Assembly (NCBI GenBank): GCA_040755055.1 | Contig: JBFMBS010000002.1 | Coordinates: 1-64,000 of the forward strand | Direction: 5' to 3' | Length of the DNA stretch: 64,000 nucleotides | DNA from: DYJK01 sp040755055 | GTDB lineage: Bacteria; Bacteroidota; Ignavibacteria; Ignavibacteriales; Melioribacteraceae | Part shown: piece by piece, positions 1-7,534 of the stretch | Position numbering within the stretch: the stretch's first letter is position 1 | Layout of the letters: each line of letters begins with the position of its first letter | The notes under the pieces: generated by a model | The model's input: only the letters and a program-made list of their open reading frames with translations | Database searches by the model: none | What the model was told of the DNA's origin: nothing | Position numbers and translations under genes: made by a program

Positions 1-316
1 CTTGGGTAAACAAATCCATATTATTCACTTTATTGCTTCGCATTTCATTCTCTTTTTTTGTTTACTCTTTTACAACACTGTCCTTTATAAAGTTTTTAAA
101 TCCTCTATAATTTTTCAGAGGTTTCATATATATTATAAATAGGATATTTTCCCCAAGCTTTCAAATTTCATATCGAACTAGAGGTGGCTATTCTGTCCCA
201 CTTCGCCCAGAAGATATTATTCAATTTATGATTGAAGATATTATAGATGCAAAGCGATTTATTCCAAAATCAAAACCTAAAAAAGATGAAAACCGCCTTA
301 ATTTATTTGGTGATGA
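1..316. other. Left-edge stretch with ORF remnants
   Basis: No intact gene is visible here. All three plus-strand frames contain stops before about position 140. From about 111 one frame stays open to a TGA at 318-320 and reads like the charged C-terminus of a real protein (RGGYSVPLRPEDIIQF, then a Lys-rich tail ending NLFGDE). Its last codons overlap the start of the next gene. On the minus strand an ATG at 43 could begin a gene leaving the window (MRSNKVNNMDLFTQ), but 14 codons are too few to support a call. A disrupted or chimeric junction is the simplest reading. Confidence 0.4.
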
Positions 317-320
317 ATGA
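111..320 (+). pseudogene. C-terminal remnant of an unknown protein
   Basis: The frame from 111 to the stop at 318-320 has no good start codon or ribosome site near its beginning. It still carries protein-like sequence (about residues YRTRGGYSVPLRPEDIIQF, then IEDIIDAKRF and a Lys-rich tail ending LNLFGDE). The stop overlaps the next start as ATGA (317-320), the usual arrangement of translationally coupled partners. So this is probably the end of an operon partner whose upstream part is frameshifted, deleted or replaced. The family is not recognised. The upstream 110 bases are T-rich and non-coding in appearance. Confidence 0.35.
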
Positions 321-1291
321 ATCAAATTATATATAAAATGGATTTGCTCGTTGATAGTAAAGAAACTCTTAGTAAAAACGACATAGACACATTTATTTTA
401 GCTGCCGGATCAGATTATAGAGCATATGAATCTCTAAGAAAAATGAGGTCGTTTGGTGTACAAGTAAAGAATTTATTAATATTTCATTTTAATGAACGAA
501 TTAATTACGTAGATAAAGAGGATAGTTATTTCCAGTATAAAGAAATATTAGATATCCCCACAAAAGAAATTACTTGCACAATAAAAAATCCAGCTTCTTG
601 TCTCTCACAAGTTTTTGAGAATTCATCCTTACTGCAAATAAAAAAAAATATCGCGCTAGATATATCTTGTTTTACAAAACCATATTTCTTCTATCTAATT
701 AAATTACTCAAAGGAAGGTTTGATATTCACGAATTAAATGTTTTCTATACAGAACCAAGGTCATATTTATTTCCGCGTGGAGTTTATAGTTATTACCAAT
801 CCAGTACTGGACCTTTATCAATCTTAGAAATACCTGGATTTTCTGGTTATGAAAGAAGGGGAGATAAAAGAATCTTAGTCATTCTATTAGGTTTTGATGC
901 TGACTTATCCAAAGAAATAAACGAGGATATTTCACCGAAAGAAACAATAGTAGTAAATAGCTTTCCTGGTTATATTCCAAAATTTAAAGATATTAGTCTT
1001 GTAGTCAATGAAAAGTTAACAACTAATAAAGACATTAAATTAGCTTATAGCCGTGCAGATAATCCATTCGAAGTATTTAATTTATTAGAACTAATAAAAA
1101 GTAAATATCAAAATACTTTTTTAAATATTGCTCCATTAGGAACAAAACCTATGGCATTAGGTGTTTGTCTTTTTGCAATGCAATACTCAGACGTAAGAGT
1201 CATTTACCCATTTCCTGAATCCTATAAAAAAATAACTACAAATAATTGTTGGAATTCGTGGCAATACAAAATTCCACTTTTATTTAATTAA
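317..1291 (+). CDS. Accessory protein, CARF-like Rossmann motif, unknown function
   Basis: This 324-aa protein belongs to no family I can name. It alternates predicted beta strands and helices: an N-terminal FILAAGSDYRAYESLRKM segment, a strand-turn LDISCFTKPYFF near residue 115, and near the C-terminus IAPLGTKPMALGVCLFA (about residues 272-288). The GTKPM loop after a hydrophobic strand resembles the nucleotide-binding loop of CARF and related ligand-sensing Rossmann domains. That is a motif-level resemblance only. No nuclease, HEPN or transmembrane segment is evident. Its ATG overlaps the preceding stop (ATGA), so it was probably coupled to the remnant upstream. It is the only clearly accessory gene at this end of the window. 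A role in phage defence or signalling is inference. Confidence 0.5.
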   Translation: MNQIIYKMDLLVDSKETLSKNDIDTFILAAGSDYRAYESLRKMRSFGVQVKNLLIFHFNERINYVDKEDSYFQYKEILDIPTKEITCTIKNPASCLSQVFENSSLLQIKKNIALDISCFTKPYFFYLIKLLKGRFDIHELNVFYTEPRSYLFPRGVYSYYQSSTGPLSILEIPGFSGYERRGDKRILVILLGFDADLSKEINEDISPKETIVVNSFPGYIPKFKDISLVVNEKLTTNKDIKLAYSRADNPFEVFNLLELIKSKYQNTFLNIAPLGTKPMALGVCLFAMQYSDVRVIYPFPESYKKITTNNCWNSWQYKIPLLFN

Positions 1292-1392
1292 AATAATATC
1301 AATTAATTTGTGCTCTCTACTCAATCATTAAAAACTATTAAAATCTCATACTCCTTCTTTTTTCGTGAGAGCGAGCAAGTCAAGAAAGGTGA

Positions 1393-2958
1393 TCAGGAAT
1401 GAGTTAAAATTACTGTTATTAGTTTTTTCCCAAACACCTCTTTAAACAGAATCTTTCTTCGTTCCAAACTCCACAATTCTATTTCCGGATTCCCACTATT
1501 TGCAATAGTTAAATGTAATTCAATCTTATTACTCTTCACTATGCACTCTACATTCTTCACTATCTTTTTATGAGTTCTATCGAATGAATCAGCCACACGC
1601 AAAATTGAAGCAAGCTTAGTAACAATTTTCTGTAAGTTAGCCGGAAGCTGCATAAACTCTTCGTGGGATGATTTAGGATGGCTCTTTCTATGATAGCGTG
1701 CAACGTTGGCAATGATGCTTATTTCGTTTTCATTAAAGCCGAGCAGTTCGCTGTTGCGAATGATATAGTAACTGTGATAATGATGGTTGGTGTGAGAAAT
1801 GTGGTAACCGATATCGTGCAGTAATGACGCGGCTTCAAGGTATTCACGGCAATCTTCGCCGAGACCATGAAGTTCCTTCAGATCATCGAACATCTTTAAT
1901 GCTAACTTTGTAACATGCGCACAATGTTCGTGATCATACCGGCAAGACTGGGCAAGATGCTTAACGCTTTCGTTTCTTATCTCTTCAAAGTTAGGTTTAG
2001 TATCATCGGCATTTATTTTCTGTAATGTATCGATCACAATTCCTTCGCGTAACGCATAACCGGAAATCGTCATCCGGTCTAAATCGAACAGATCAAATAT
2101 CGTTGATAAAATAATTATCCCGGCTGGAATTATGTCCGCACGTTTTTCATCGATACCGGGAATCTTTTTTCTTTTATCTACCGTCTTTCGTTTCAGTATT
2201 TCTTTTTCGATATCTTTTAGCTCACTCCGGGTAAAAACAAAATTATTCAAAATAGTTAATGGAGAAATATTCCCGTCACGCATAGCTTTTATCATCAACC
2301 CGGCAGACATAATTGTGCCGGAAGAACCGGCGCAAATTTCAAAACCTTCTTTCAAAACGTTACCGGCTATATAGTAAAGTTCTCCTTCAACCCACTTACG
2401 GCAATCTTTAATCCTATACTCTGTGATTTCATAATCGGGAAAGAATTTTTGTGCAAGCCGTACAGCACCTATCTTCAAACTATATGATTGAATTGAAGCT
2501 CCCTTGTAACCGAGCAAAAATTCTGTGCTTCCGCCACCGATATCTATTACTAATGATTTTTTATCGTAGATAGGTACGGCTTTTAAAATACCAAGATAAA
2601 TTAAACGAGCTTCTTCATAACCGCTGATTGTTTCAATCTCGATCCCGGTTTCTTCAAAAACTTTTTTTATAAAATCATTCTTATTGTGCGATTCGCGGAC
2701 AGCACTTGTTGCAATAGCACGCAGTCTGGCATTATGGGAATCTGCTATCCCTTTGAAACGTTTCAATGCTGCGATACCGCGGCTCATTGCATCCGGTTTG
2801 ATCAGTTTAATATCGCCGGTACTTCCCTCACCTAAACGTATCACTTCCTTCTCACGGTCAATGATTTCAAAATTCCCATCGTCTTTAAGTTTAACTACAA
2901 TCAAGTGGAATGAATTTGTACCGACATCTACAGCCGCTATGTTCTGCAAATTATTCAT
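1393..2958 (-). CDS. ppx: Ppx/GppA phosphatase with C-terminal HD domain
   Basis: Exopolyphosphatase/guanosine pentaphosphate phosphohydrolase family, acting on polyphosphate or (p)ppGpp-type substrates in the cytoplasm. The N-terminal half has the sugar-kinase/Hsp70 fold, with AAVDVGTNSFHLIVV near residue 10 and the second phosphate loop VIDIGGGSTEFLLG near 140. The C-terminal part is an HD domain (LLHDIGYH about residues 379-386, with further His residues after it). At about 521 aa it is the long two-domain form. The open frame extends 17 codons further, but the chosen ATG at 2956-2958 begins MNNLQNIAAVDVG as in the family and overlaps the end of the upstream glycosyltransferase gene by 8 bases, suggesting coupling. 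Whether it prefers polyphosphate or pppGpp cannot be told from sequence. Confidence 0.9.
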   Translation of the reverse strand: MNNLQNIAAVDVGTNSFHLIVVKLKDDGNFEIIDREKEVIRLGEGSTGDIKLIKPDAMSRGIAALKRFKGIADSHNARLRAIATSAVRESHNKNDFIKKVFEETGIEIETISGYEEARLIYLGILKAVPIYDKKSLVIDIGGGSTEFLLGYKGASIQSYSLKIGAVRLAQKFFPDYEITEYRIKDCRKWVEGELYYIAGNVLKEGFEICAGSSGTIMSAGLMIKAMRDGNISPLTILNNFVFTRSELKDIEKEILKRKTVDKRKKIPGIDEKRADIIPAGIIILSTIFDLFDLDRMTISGYALREGIVIDTLQKINADDTKPNFEEIRNESVKHLAQSCRYDHEHCAHVTKLALKMFDDLKELHGLGEDCREYLEAASLLHDIGYHISHTNHHYHSYYIIRNSELLGFNENEISIIANVARYHRKSHPKSSHEEFMQLPANLQKIVTKLASILRVADSFDRTHKKIVKNVECIVKSNKIELHLTIANSGNPEIELWSLERRKILFKEVFGKKLITVILTHS

Positions 2959-4054
2959 CGTTATCTTTTTTATGTTTTTCCAATACATATTGAACAAGAT
3001 TAAAAACATCCTTCACGGTAATATCGTTCATAAGATCGGATTTGCGTATAAAATATTTTGCATCCCCTACCGGCGCCCAATTGAAAGGATTTGTCGGGCC
3101 GAACAGAGATATTTGAGGAACTCTTGTAGCGCCGGCAACGTGCATAATGCCTGTATCATTTGTTATAAATAAATCACTAATTTCTATTAAAGCAGAGACA
3201 CGGGGAATTGTTTTATTTAAAAAGTACCCGGCATCCGGAAAATATTTTTTTATGTAACTGATTTCTTCTTTATCTGCATCACTTCCGGTAAAATAAAATT
3301 TCATACTTATTTTCTTTGATAGCTCGTTGATGAGCTCAACATAATTGCTCAGGTTCCATCTATTTTGAGGTTTACCGGCACCAACATGAAAACCGATTAA
3401 TAATTCATCATCAACACGATGTAATGATTGAATAAATTTATCGGCATAATCCATTTCATCATCTTCAAAGGTGAATAATGAAAAATATTTTTTGGTTGAA
3501 ATATTAAATGGTCTTACGATATCAAGTATAAAATCCGAAACGTGAGCGTCCGGGCATTTCTTCCAATTCAAATCGATACGGTAATTAAATACATAATTCA
3601 TGGGGTTAATCGCACCATCCAGAGAATTAGGACCAATCTTAATGGTTGAGCTGGATAGTGCCGCAAGAATGCAGCTTGTAGAAGAAATGGCAACCGTAGC
3701 CGGTACTATTGCAAGATCATATTTTATATTTAAAACTTTTTTAAGATTGAATAAATAGACCGGGTTGATCAATTTCTTTTTATCAAAAATAAATACGTGA
3801 TCGATATATTTATTTTTATCAACTGCAAAATAATTTTCAGGACTTGCTAATAATGTTATTGAAACTGATGGATATGTTTCCTTTAATGCGCGAAAAAGCG
3901 ATACACTTGCAAGCATATCGCCAAACTGGTTGTGCTGACGCACTACTAAAATATTTTCGGGAATTGGCAAAACTTTCTCACTTTTAATTTCTGCGGATAG
4001 AAATTTCTTGAGTACCCCTGAAGTAAATTTCTTAAAATAATTTTGGTAGGACAT
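2951..4054 (-). CDS. Glycosyltransferase family 9 (heptosyltransferase-like)
   Basis: GT9 family enzymes transfer heptose or related sugars onto lipopolysaccharide core at the inner face of the cytoplasmic membrane. The 367-aa protein has the N-terminal signature ILVVRQHNQFGDML (about 35-48) and the C-terminal donor-site signature ITNDTGIMHVAG, followed by SLFGPTNPFNW. There is no signal peptide, and the first 25 residues are basic. It overlaps the following ppx gene by 8 bases and starts 6 bases after the small membrane-protein gene ends, so all lie in one transcription unit. The sugar and acceptor cannot be assigned. The presence of lptD elsewhere in the window fits an LPS-bearing envelope. 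Confidence 0.88.
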   Translation of the reverse strand: MSYQNYFKKFTSGVLKKFLSAEIKSEKVLPIPENILVVRQHNQFGDMLASVSLFRALKETYPSVSITLLASPENYFAVDKNKYIDHVFIFDKKKLINPVYLFNLKKVLNIKYDLAIVPATVAISSTSCILAALSSSTIKIGPNSLDGAINPMNYVFNYRIDLNWKKCPDAHVSDFILDIVRPFNISTKKYFSLFTFEDDEMDYADKFIQSLHRVDDELLIGFHVGAGKPQNRWNLSNYVELINELSKKISMKFYFTGSDADKEEISYIKKYFPDAGYFLNKTIPRVSALIEISDLFITNDTGIMHVAGATRVPQISLFGPTNPFNWAPVGDAKYFIRKSDLMNDITVKDVFNLVQYVLEKHKKDNDE

Positions 4055-4060
4055 TCAAAA

Positions 4061-4282
4061 TCAGTTTTTAGATTTTTCGGATTTGTTTTCTATTATTTCT
4101 ACAAAATCGGCATCAACAATATCTTCTTGTTTAATCTTAGATTGATTTTCTCTTCTCCTGATATGTTCTTTTTTCTTTTCCGATTTTACAGCCACACCGC
4201 TCACAGCATTAATTATGTTTTTAATTGTTCTCCATGCAAGAAAAAAAAGCAAACCCCATAGTATCAAACGTAATAGACTCAT
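4061..4282 (-). CDS. Small single-pass membrane protein, unknown
   Basis: A 73-aa protein with one N-terminal hydrophobic helix (LRLILWGLLFFLAW, residues 4-17), followed by a strongly charged Lys/Arg/Glu region and a short acidic motif, IVDADFVEI, near residues 55-63. Small proteins with this plan (membrane anchor, basic linker, D-A-x-F-x-E/I motif) are common in the Bacteroidota/Ignavibacteriota group, but I cannot name the family. It overlaps the upstream kinase stop by one base and lies 6 bases before the GT9 gene, so it is translated within the same operon. Its compact fit between two clear genes argues that it is real. Confidence 0.65.
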   Translation of the reverse strand: MSLLRLILWGLLFFLAWRTIKNIINAVSGVAVKSEKKKEHIRRRENQSKIKQEDIVDADFVEIIENKSEKSKN

Positions 4283-4926
4283 TATGATCTAACCTCCGGG
4301 TTAAAGTACTCGATAAATCCTCTGTCTTCCCTGAATATCTGCGTGTAAAGTTCTTCGAAATCATCATCGCGATTAACAAAATCAATTTCACTGGTATTGA
4401 CGATTAAAAGCGGTGTGTCATTATACTTGAAGAAGAAATTATTATATGCCTCGGATAACTCGCTTAAGTAGCCACGGTTTAAGTTCTTCTCAAATTCCCG
4501 GTCTCTCTTTTTTACATTGTTCACAAGACGATCGATACCCGATTGAAGAAATATCACAACATCCGGCTTGGGGATGTCCCGTTCCAGTAATGGGAAAATA
4601 CTTTCGTAAAGTTTTAATTCTTCACCTGATAAATTTAGATAGGCAAAGATCTTATCTTTTTCAAAAATGTAATCCGAGACAATGTAATTTGAGAAAAGTT
4701 CTTGCTGATTTAGCTGCTGCTGCTGTTTATACCGGTTGATCAGAAAGAACATTTGTGTCTGGAAAGCAAATCGTTTTCTATCCTCGTAAAATTTTTCGAG
4801 GAAAGGATTTTCTTCAAATTGTTCAAGGACAAGATTCGCTCCAAGTTTCTCCGAAAGTTTTTGTGCCAGCGAAGTTTTACCGGCTCCGATAACACCTTCA
4901 ATTGCTATGTAACGTATATCAGCCAC
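4282..4926 (-). CDS. Deoxynucleoside kinase (dAdo/dGuo kinase type)
   Basis: Cytosolic salvage enzyme that phosphorylates deoxynucleosides with ATP. The 214-aa protein begins with the P-loop IEGVIGAGKTSLAQKL (residues 9-24). It continues with the substrate-pocket segment EQFEENPFLEKFYEDRKRFAFQ, split here as EENPFLEKFYED and KRFAFQTQMFF, and the LID-like KKRDREFE region near residue 140. Length and motif order match the bacterial dNK family. It starts 10 bases after folK ends, and its stop shares one base with the next start, so it is in the folK/folB transcription unit. Whether it prefers deoxyadenosine or deoxyguanosine is not decidable here. Confidence 0.9.
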   Translation of the reverse strand: MADIRYIAIEGVIGAGKTSLAQKLSEKLGANLVLEQFEENPFLEKFYEDRKRFAFQTQMFFLINRYKQQQQLNQQELFSNYIVSDYIFEKDKIFAYLNLSGEELKLYESIFPLLERDIPKPDVVIFLQSGIDRLVNNVKKRDREFEKNLNRGYLSELSEAYNNFFFKYNDTPLLIVNTSEIDFVNRDDDFEELYTQIFREDRGFIEYFNPEVRS

Positions 4927-4936
4927 TATTTAAACT

Positions 4937-5425
4937 CTATGATTTTGAGATTATATGCTTTTCAATTTGGGAAATATCAATTTCACTTATTTTTACTTTT
5001 TCTGCCGGGTGAACAAAATCGGGCGCTATTTCTGTCATTGGTACAATTACAAAATCTCTATTTAGTATTTCAGGGTGCGGTATAACTACCCTATCACTCT
5101 TATAAATTAAATCATTATAGAAAAGAATATCAATATCAATTTCTCTTGGGCCCCACTTTATCTCTCTTTTTTTCCTTCCCAATTTTGTTTCAACCTCTTT
5201 AACAAACCGGTATAATTTTTCAACATTAAGATTAGTTTTTATTTCTATAACAGCATTAAGAAAATTGTTTTGATCAATATTTCCATACGGCGAAGTTTCG
5301 TAATAGGAAGATACTTTCAATAATTCCGAATCAGCATCATTCCGTATTATATCACAAGCATTGGAAATTATTTTTTCCCTATCACCAATATTCGATCCTA
5401 ATCCAAGAAAAACATTACTTACCAT
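4937..5425 (-). CDS. folK: HPPK, folate biosynthesis
   Basis: 2-amino-4-hydroxy-6-hydroxymethyldihydropteridine pyrophosphokinase transfers pyrophosphate from ATP to 6-hydroxymethyl-dihydropterin, one step before dihydropteroate synthase. The 162-aa protein shows the N-terminal FLGLGSNIGDR (6-16), the substrate-binding NQNNFLNA-like segment (DQNNFLNAVIEI, 51-62) and the signature WGPREIDIDILFYN (91-104). The C-terminus retains HPEILNRDFVIVPM. It overlaps the upstream folB by 11 bases, the standard folB-folK pairing, and is followed closely by the deoxynucleoside kinase gene. Confidence 0.95.
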   Translation of the reverse strand: MVSNVFLGLGSNIGDREKIISNACDIIRNDADSELLKVSSYYETSPYGNIDQNNFLNAVIEIKTNLNVEKLYRFVKEVETKLGRKKREIKWGPREIDIDILFYNDLIYKSDRVVIPHPEILNRDFVIVPMTEIAPDFVHPAEKVKISEIDISQIEKHIISKS

Positions 5426-5783
5426 TTTCTTTTATAACTTCCGCTTCAACACAGTCTAAAACGCCCCCAACCGGAACATGGTGCTTGCGTACACGAACTG
5501 CAATTTTCGAGATCGACTTATACTTATTTAATAGTCCGTCCGCGATAATCGAAGCCAAGGTTTCGATCAAGTAATATTTTTTTTCGTGAACAATCTTATT
5601 AATGAACTTGTAAACATCATTGTAATTGATAGTTTTTTTTAGATCATCGGACTGCGCAGCTGATGTAAAATCGGTATAAATATCTACATCGGCTTCAAAC
5701 TTGCCGCCGATATTTTGTTCTTCTTGTAATGCGCCATGGTAGGCATAAAATGATGCATTCTTAATACGGATAATGTTTGTCAT
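5415..5783 (-). CDS. folB: Dihydroneopterin aldolase
   Basis: FolB cleaves 7,8-dihydroneopterin to 6-hydroxymethyl-dihydropterin and glycolaldehyde, supplying the substrate of the overlapping folK. The 122-aa length is normal. The substrate-binding and catalytic region YHGALQEEQNIGGKF (15-29) contains the expected Tyr-His-Gly and Glu residues, and the C-terminal IAVRVRKHHVPVGGVLD holds the conserved Lys and the Pro-rich turn. It overlaps folK by 11 bases and the end of the upstream transporter gene region by 4 bases (5780-5783), indicating a single operon. Confidence 0.93.
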   Translation of the reverse strand: MTNIIRIKNASFYAYHGALQEEQNIGGKFEADVDIYTDFTSAAQSDDLKKTINYNDVYKFINKIVHEKKYYLIETLASIIADGLLNKYKSISKIAVRVRKHHVPVGGVLDCVEAEVIKENGK

Positions 5784-6694
5784 GTGACTGTATTTTTCAG
5801 TTTATAATAATTTATAATCCCTTTAAAATTAGCAAATAAAATTCCGATAAGCACTAATCCGCTGCCGATCAAATCTTGCAGAGAAAAGTGTTCCCCTAAA
5901 ATTATCCACCCAAGAAAAACAGCAACCATTGGAGTTATTAACGTTGATATCGAAAGAATAACTACATTAATCCTTTTTAAGAGCCAGTAATATGTTGTAA
6001 ACGTAACAACCGTACCGAATAATGCTAAGTAGAATATCGAGCCGACCGCTCTTATATCAAATACCCAAGTACTTTTATTTTCAATCAACAATGAAGTAAT
6101 TATCATTAATATTCCGGCTATAAGGAGAGGTATAAAATTCATAGATAAAGGATTTAGATGACCGCCGTGTTTTTTAATCATAACAGCAATAGCACCTTGA
6201 ATTCCAGAACTTACTAAAACAGCAAGCATACCAAGCAAGTCATTTGAAAAATCAAATTTTAAATCTTCTGCAAAGATTATTAAAATGCCGGCGAACCCAA
6301 TAATAACCCCGAAAATTTGCGCGGATGTAACTTCAGATTCCGGCATAGCAATTTTCGAGAAAATAATTACGTAAAAAGGAAACACAGCGAATAGAATTGA
6401 TGCCAATCCTGATGGAATAAATTGTTCTGCCCAATAAACTAATCCGAATGGAATACTAAATGAAAAAAGAGCCAAAATTAAATAAAGCCGTACAGAATGT
6501 TGATCGGTTTGTAACTTAATCTTTTTAAATTTCATTAAGATAAAAACAAACAGTGAAGCGAGTAAAAATCTTAATCCGCCTGAGATAACCGGGGTTAATG
6601 ACTCCAGTCCAATGCGTATAGCAAGCCATGTAGAACCCCAGATCAAACAAATAAGTGCATAGCCGCTTGCAATTTTAAATCGTTCCGATTCCAT
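5780..6694 (-). CDS. EamA/DMT-family membrane transporter
   Basis: Drug/metabolite transporter superfamily protein, an inner-membrane exporter or permease. The 304-aa sequence has about ten hydrophobic helices in two EamA repeats. The first repeat starts with CLIWGSTWLAIRIGLESL (about 16-33), the usual family opening, and the second carries GTVVTFTTYYWLLKRINV and GWIILGEHFSLQDLIG near the end. It overlaps folB by 4 bases and shares one base with the upstream pgeF stop region (6694). The substrate is unknown, and neighbourhood does not help because folate and laccase-domain genes are unrelated transport cues. Confidence 0.85.
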   Translation of the reverse strand: MESERFKIASGYALICLIWGSTWLAIRIGLESLTPVISGGLRFLLASLFVFILMKFKKIKLQTDQHSVRLYLILALFSFSIPFGLVYWAEQFIPSGLASILFAVFPFYVIIFSKIAMPESEVTSAQIFGVIIGFAGILIIFAEDLKFDFSNDLLGMLAVLVSSGIQGAIAVMIKKHGGHLNPLSMNFIPLLIAGILMIITSLLIENKSTWVFDIRAVGSIFYLALFGTVVTFTTYYWLLKRINVVILSISTLITPMVAVFLGWIILGEHFSLQDLIGSGLVLIGILFANFKGIINYYKLKNTVT

Positions 6695-7431
6695 TAATCA
6701 CTCTTCATCGCTATAACTCCGAGCGATCTACCGGAAAAATTTCCGTCGCGGCGGAATGAATGGAGCAATTCTTTTTCACTGTATGTGCACAAATGCGAAA
6801 CCTCGATTTGATTTGTAGGTATCATAAAATCGTTCAACATATCAACGTTTGCCTTCAATACATCTAAATACAATCTACCATTTTGATTCTTAATATATTT
6901 TTGATCGAATTGTGCACCAACTTCTTCCCCGACTTCATAATTTTTCTGTGAGATCGATGGACCAACATAAACAAAAAGATTCTTTGCTTTAGTATTAAAA
7001 TTATTGATAAGGTTGTCGATAGTTTTCTTGAGTATCTGCTTTTGAGTACCGCGCCAGCCGGAATGAACCGCTGCAATAATTTTGTTTTCAGGATCATATA
7101 CAAAAATAGGTGTACAATCCGCAGTTGAAATTGCAAGACCAATATTCTGTTTAGTTGTAATCAAGGCATCGCTTTCACCAAGTAAACCGGGAGTCTCTGT
7201 AAACTTGATGAGATCGCTATGAATTTGTTTTTGATAGGCAACTTGATTTGGATCTAATCCAAGTTCATTAAAAAAAACATTACGGTTTTCTCTAACAATT
7301 GCAGCAGAATCTCCGACAGTAAATGAAAGGTTGAAATAAAAAGGTGATTTTCTATCAAGTCCTATTTTAGTGCTCATCCCAAAAACAATTTCAGGAAATC
7401 TTTCGAATAATTTACTTTTGATAATTTTCAT
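6694..7431 (-). CDS. pgeF: Laccase-domain protein, PgeF/YfiH family
   Basis: Member of the polyphenol oxidase/LACC1 family. Characterised homologues are purine-nucleoside phosphorylases/adenosine deaminases, and in E. coli PgeF edits misplaced L-Ser in peptidoglycan. The 245-aa protein keeps the three metal-ligand positions of the family: H71 in QKQIHSD, C106 in STADCTPIF and H123 in AVHSGWRGT. The YVGPSISQKNYEVG segment is also typical. No signal peptide is present, so it is cytosolic. It lies first in a run of overlapping genes leading to folB and folK. Which of the reported activities applies is not visible in sequence. Confidence 0.9.
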   Translation of the reverse strand: MKIIKSKLFERFPEIVFGMSTKIGLDRKSPFYFNLSFTVGDSAAIVRENRNVFFNELGLDPNQVAYQKQIHSDLIKFTETPGLLGESDALITTKQNIGLAISTADCTPIFVYDPENKIIAAVHSGWRGTQKQILKKTIDNLINNFNTKAKNLFVYVGPSISQKNYEVGEEVGAQFDQKYIKNQNGRLYLDVLKANVDMLNDFMIPTNQIEVSHLCTYSEKELLHSFRRDGNFSGRSLGVIAMKSD

Positions 7432-7452
7432 CTATCCAGGTATTCAATAAGT

Positions 7453-7475
7453 CCCTCTCTTTACTCAAGAGAGGG
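7453..7475. repeat. Perfect hairpin repeat CCCTCTCTT/AAGAGAGGG
   Basis: Nine-base arms CCCTCTCTT and AAGAGAGGG flank the loop TACTC, in the 103-base gap between pgeF and the PLP-enzyme gene. The flanking text (AGTCCCTCTC before, GGGATTAGGATGAGTTC after) resembles the widespread interspersed CCCCTnT...AnAGGGG hairpins seen twice more at 13035-13052 and 13476-13494. It lacks a clean T tract, so a terminator role is possible but not shown. Confidence 0.6.
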
Positions 7476-7534
7476 ATTAGGATGAGTTCATTACTTACAA
7501 GAAAATTTTAATGTGACCATTTTATATGAAACTT

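Noticed and set aside
2132..3172. Plus-strand open frames inside the ppx and glycosyltransferase genes
   Set aside because: They lie antisense to genes with strong family motifs and have no recognisable protein features.
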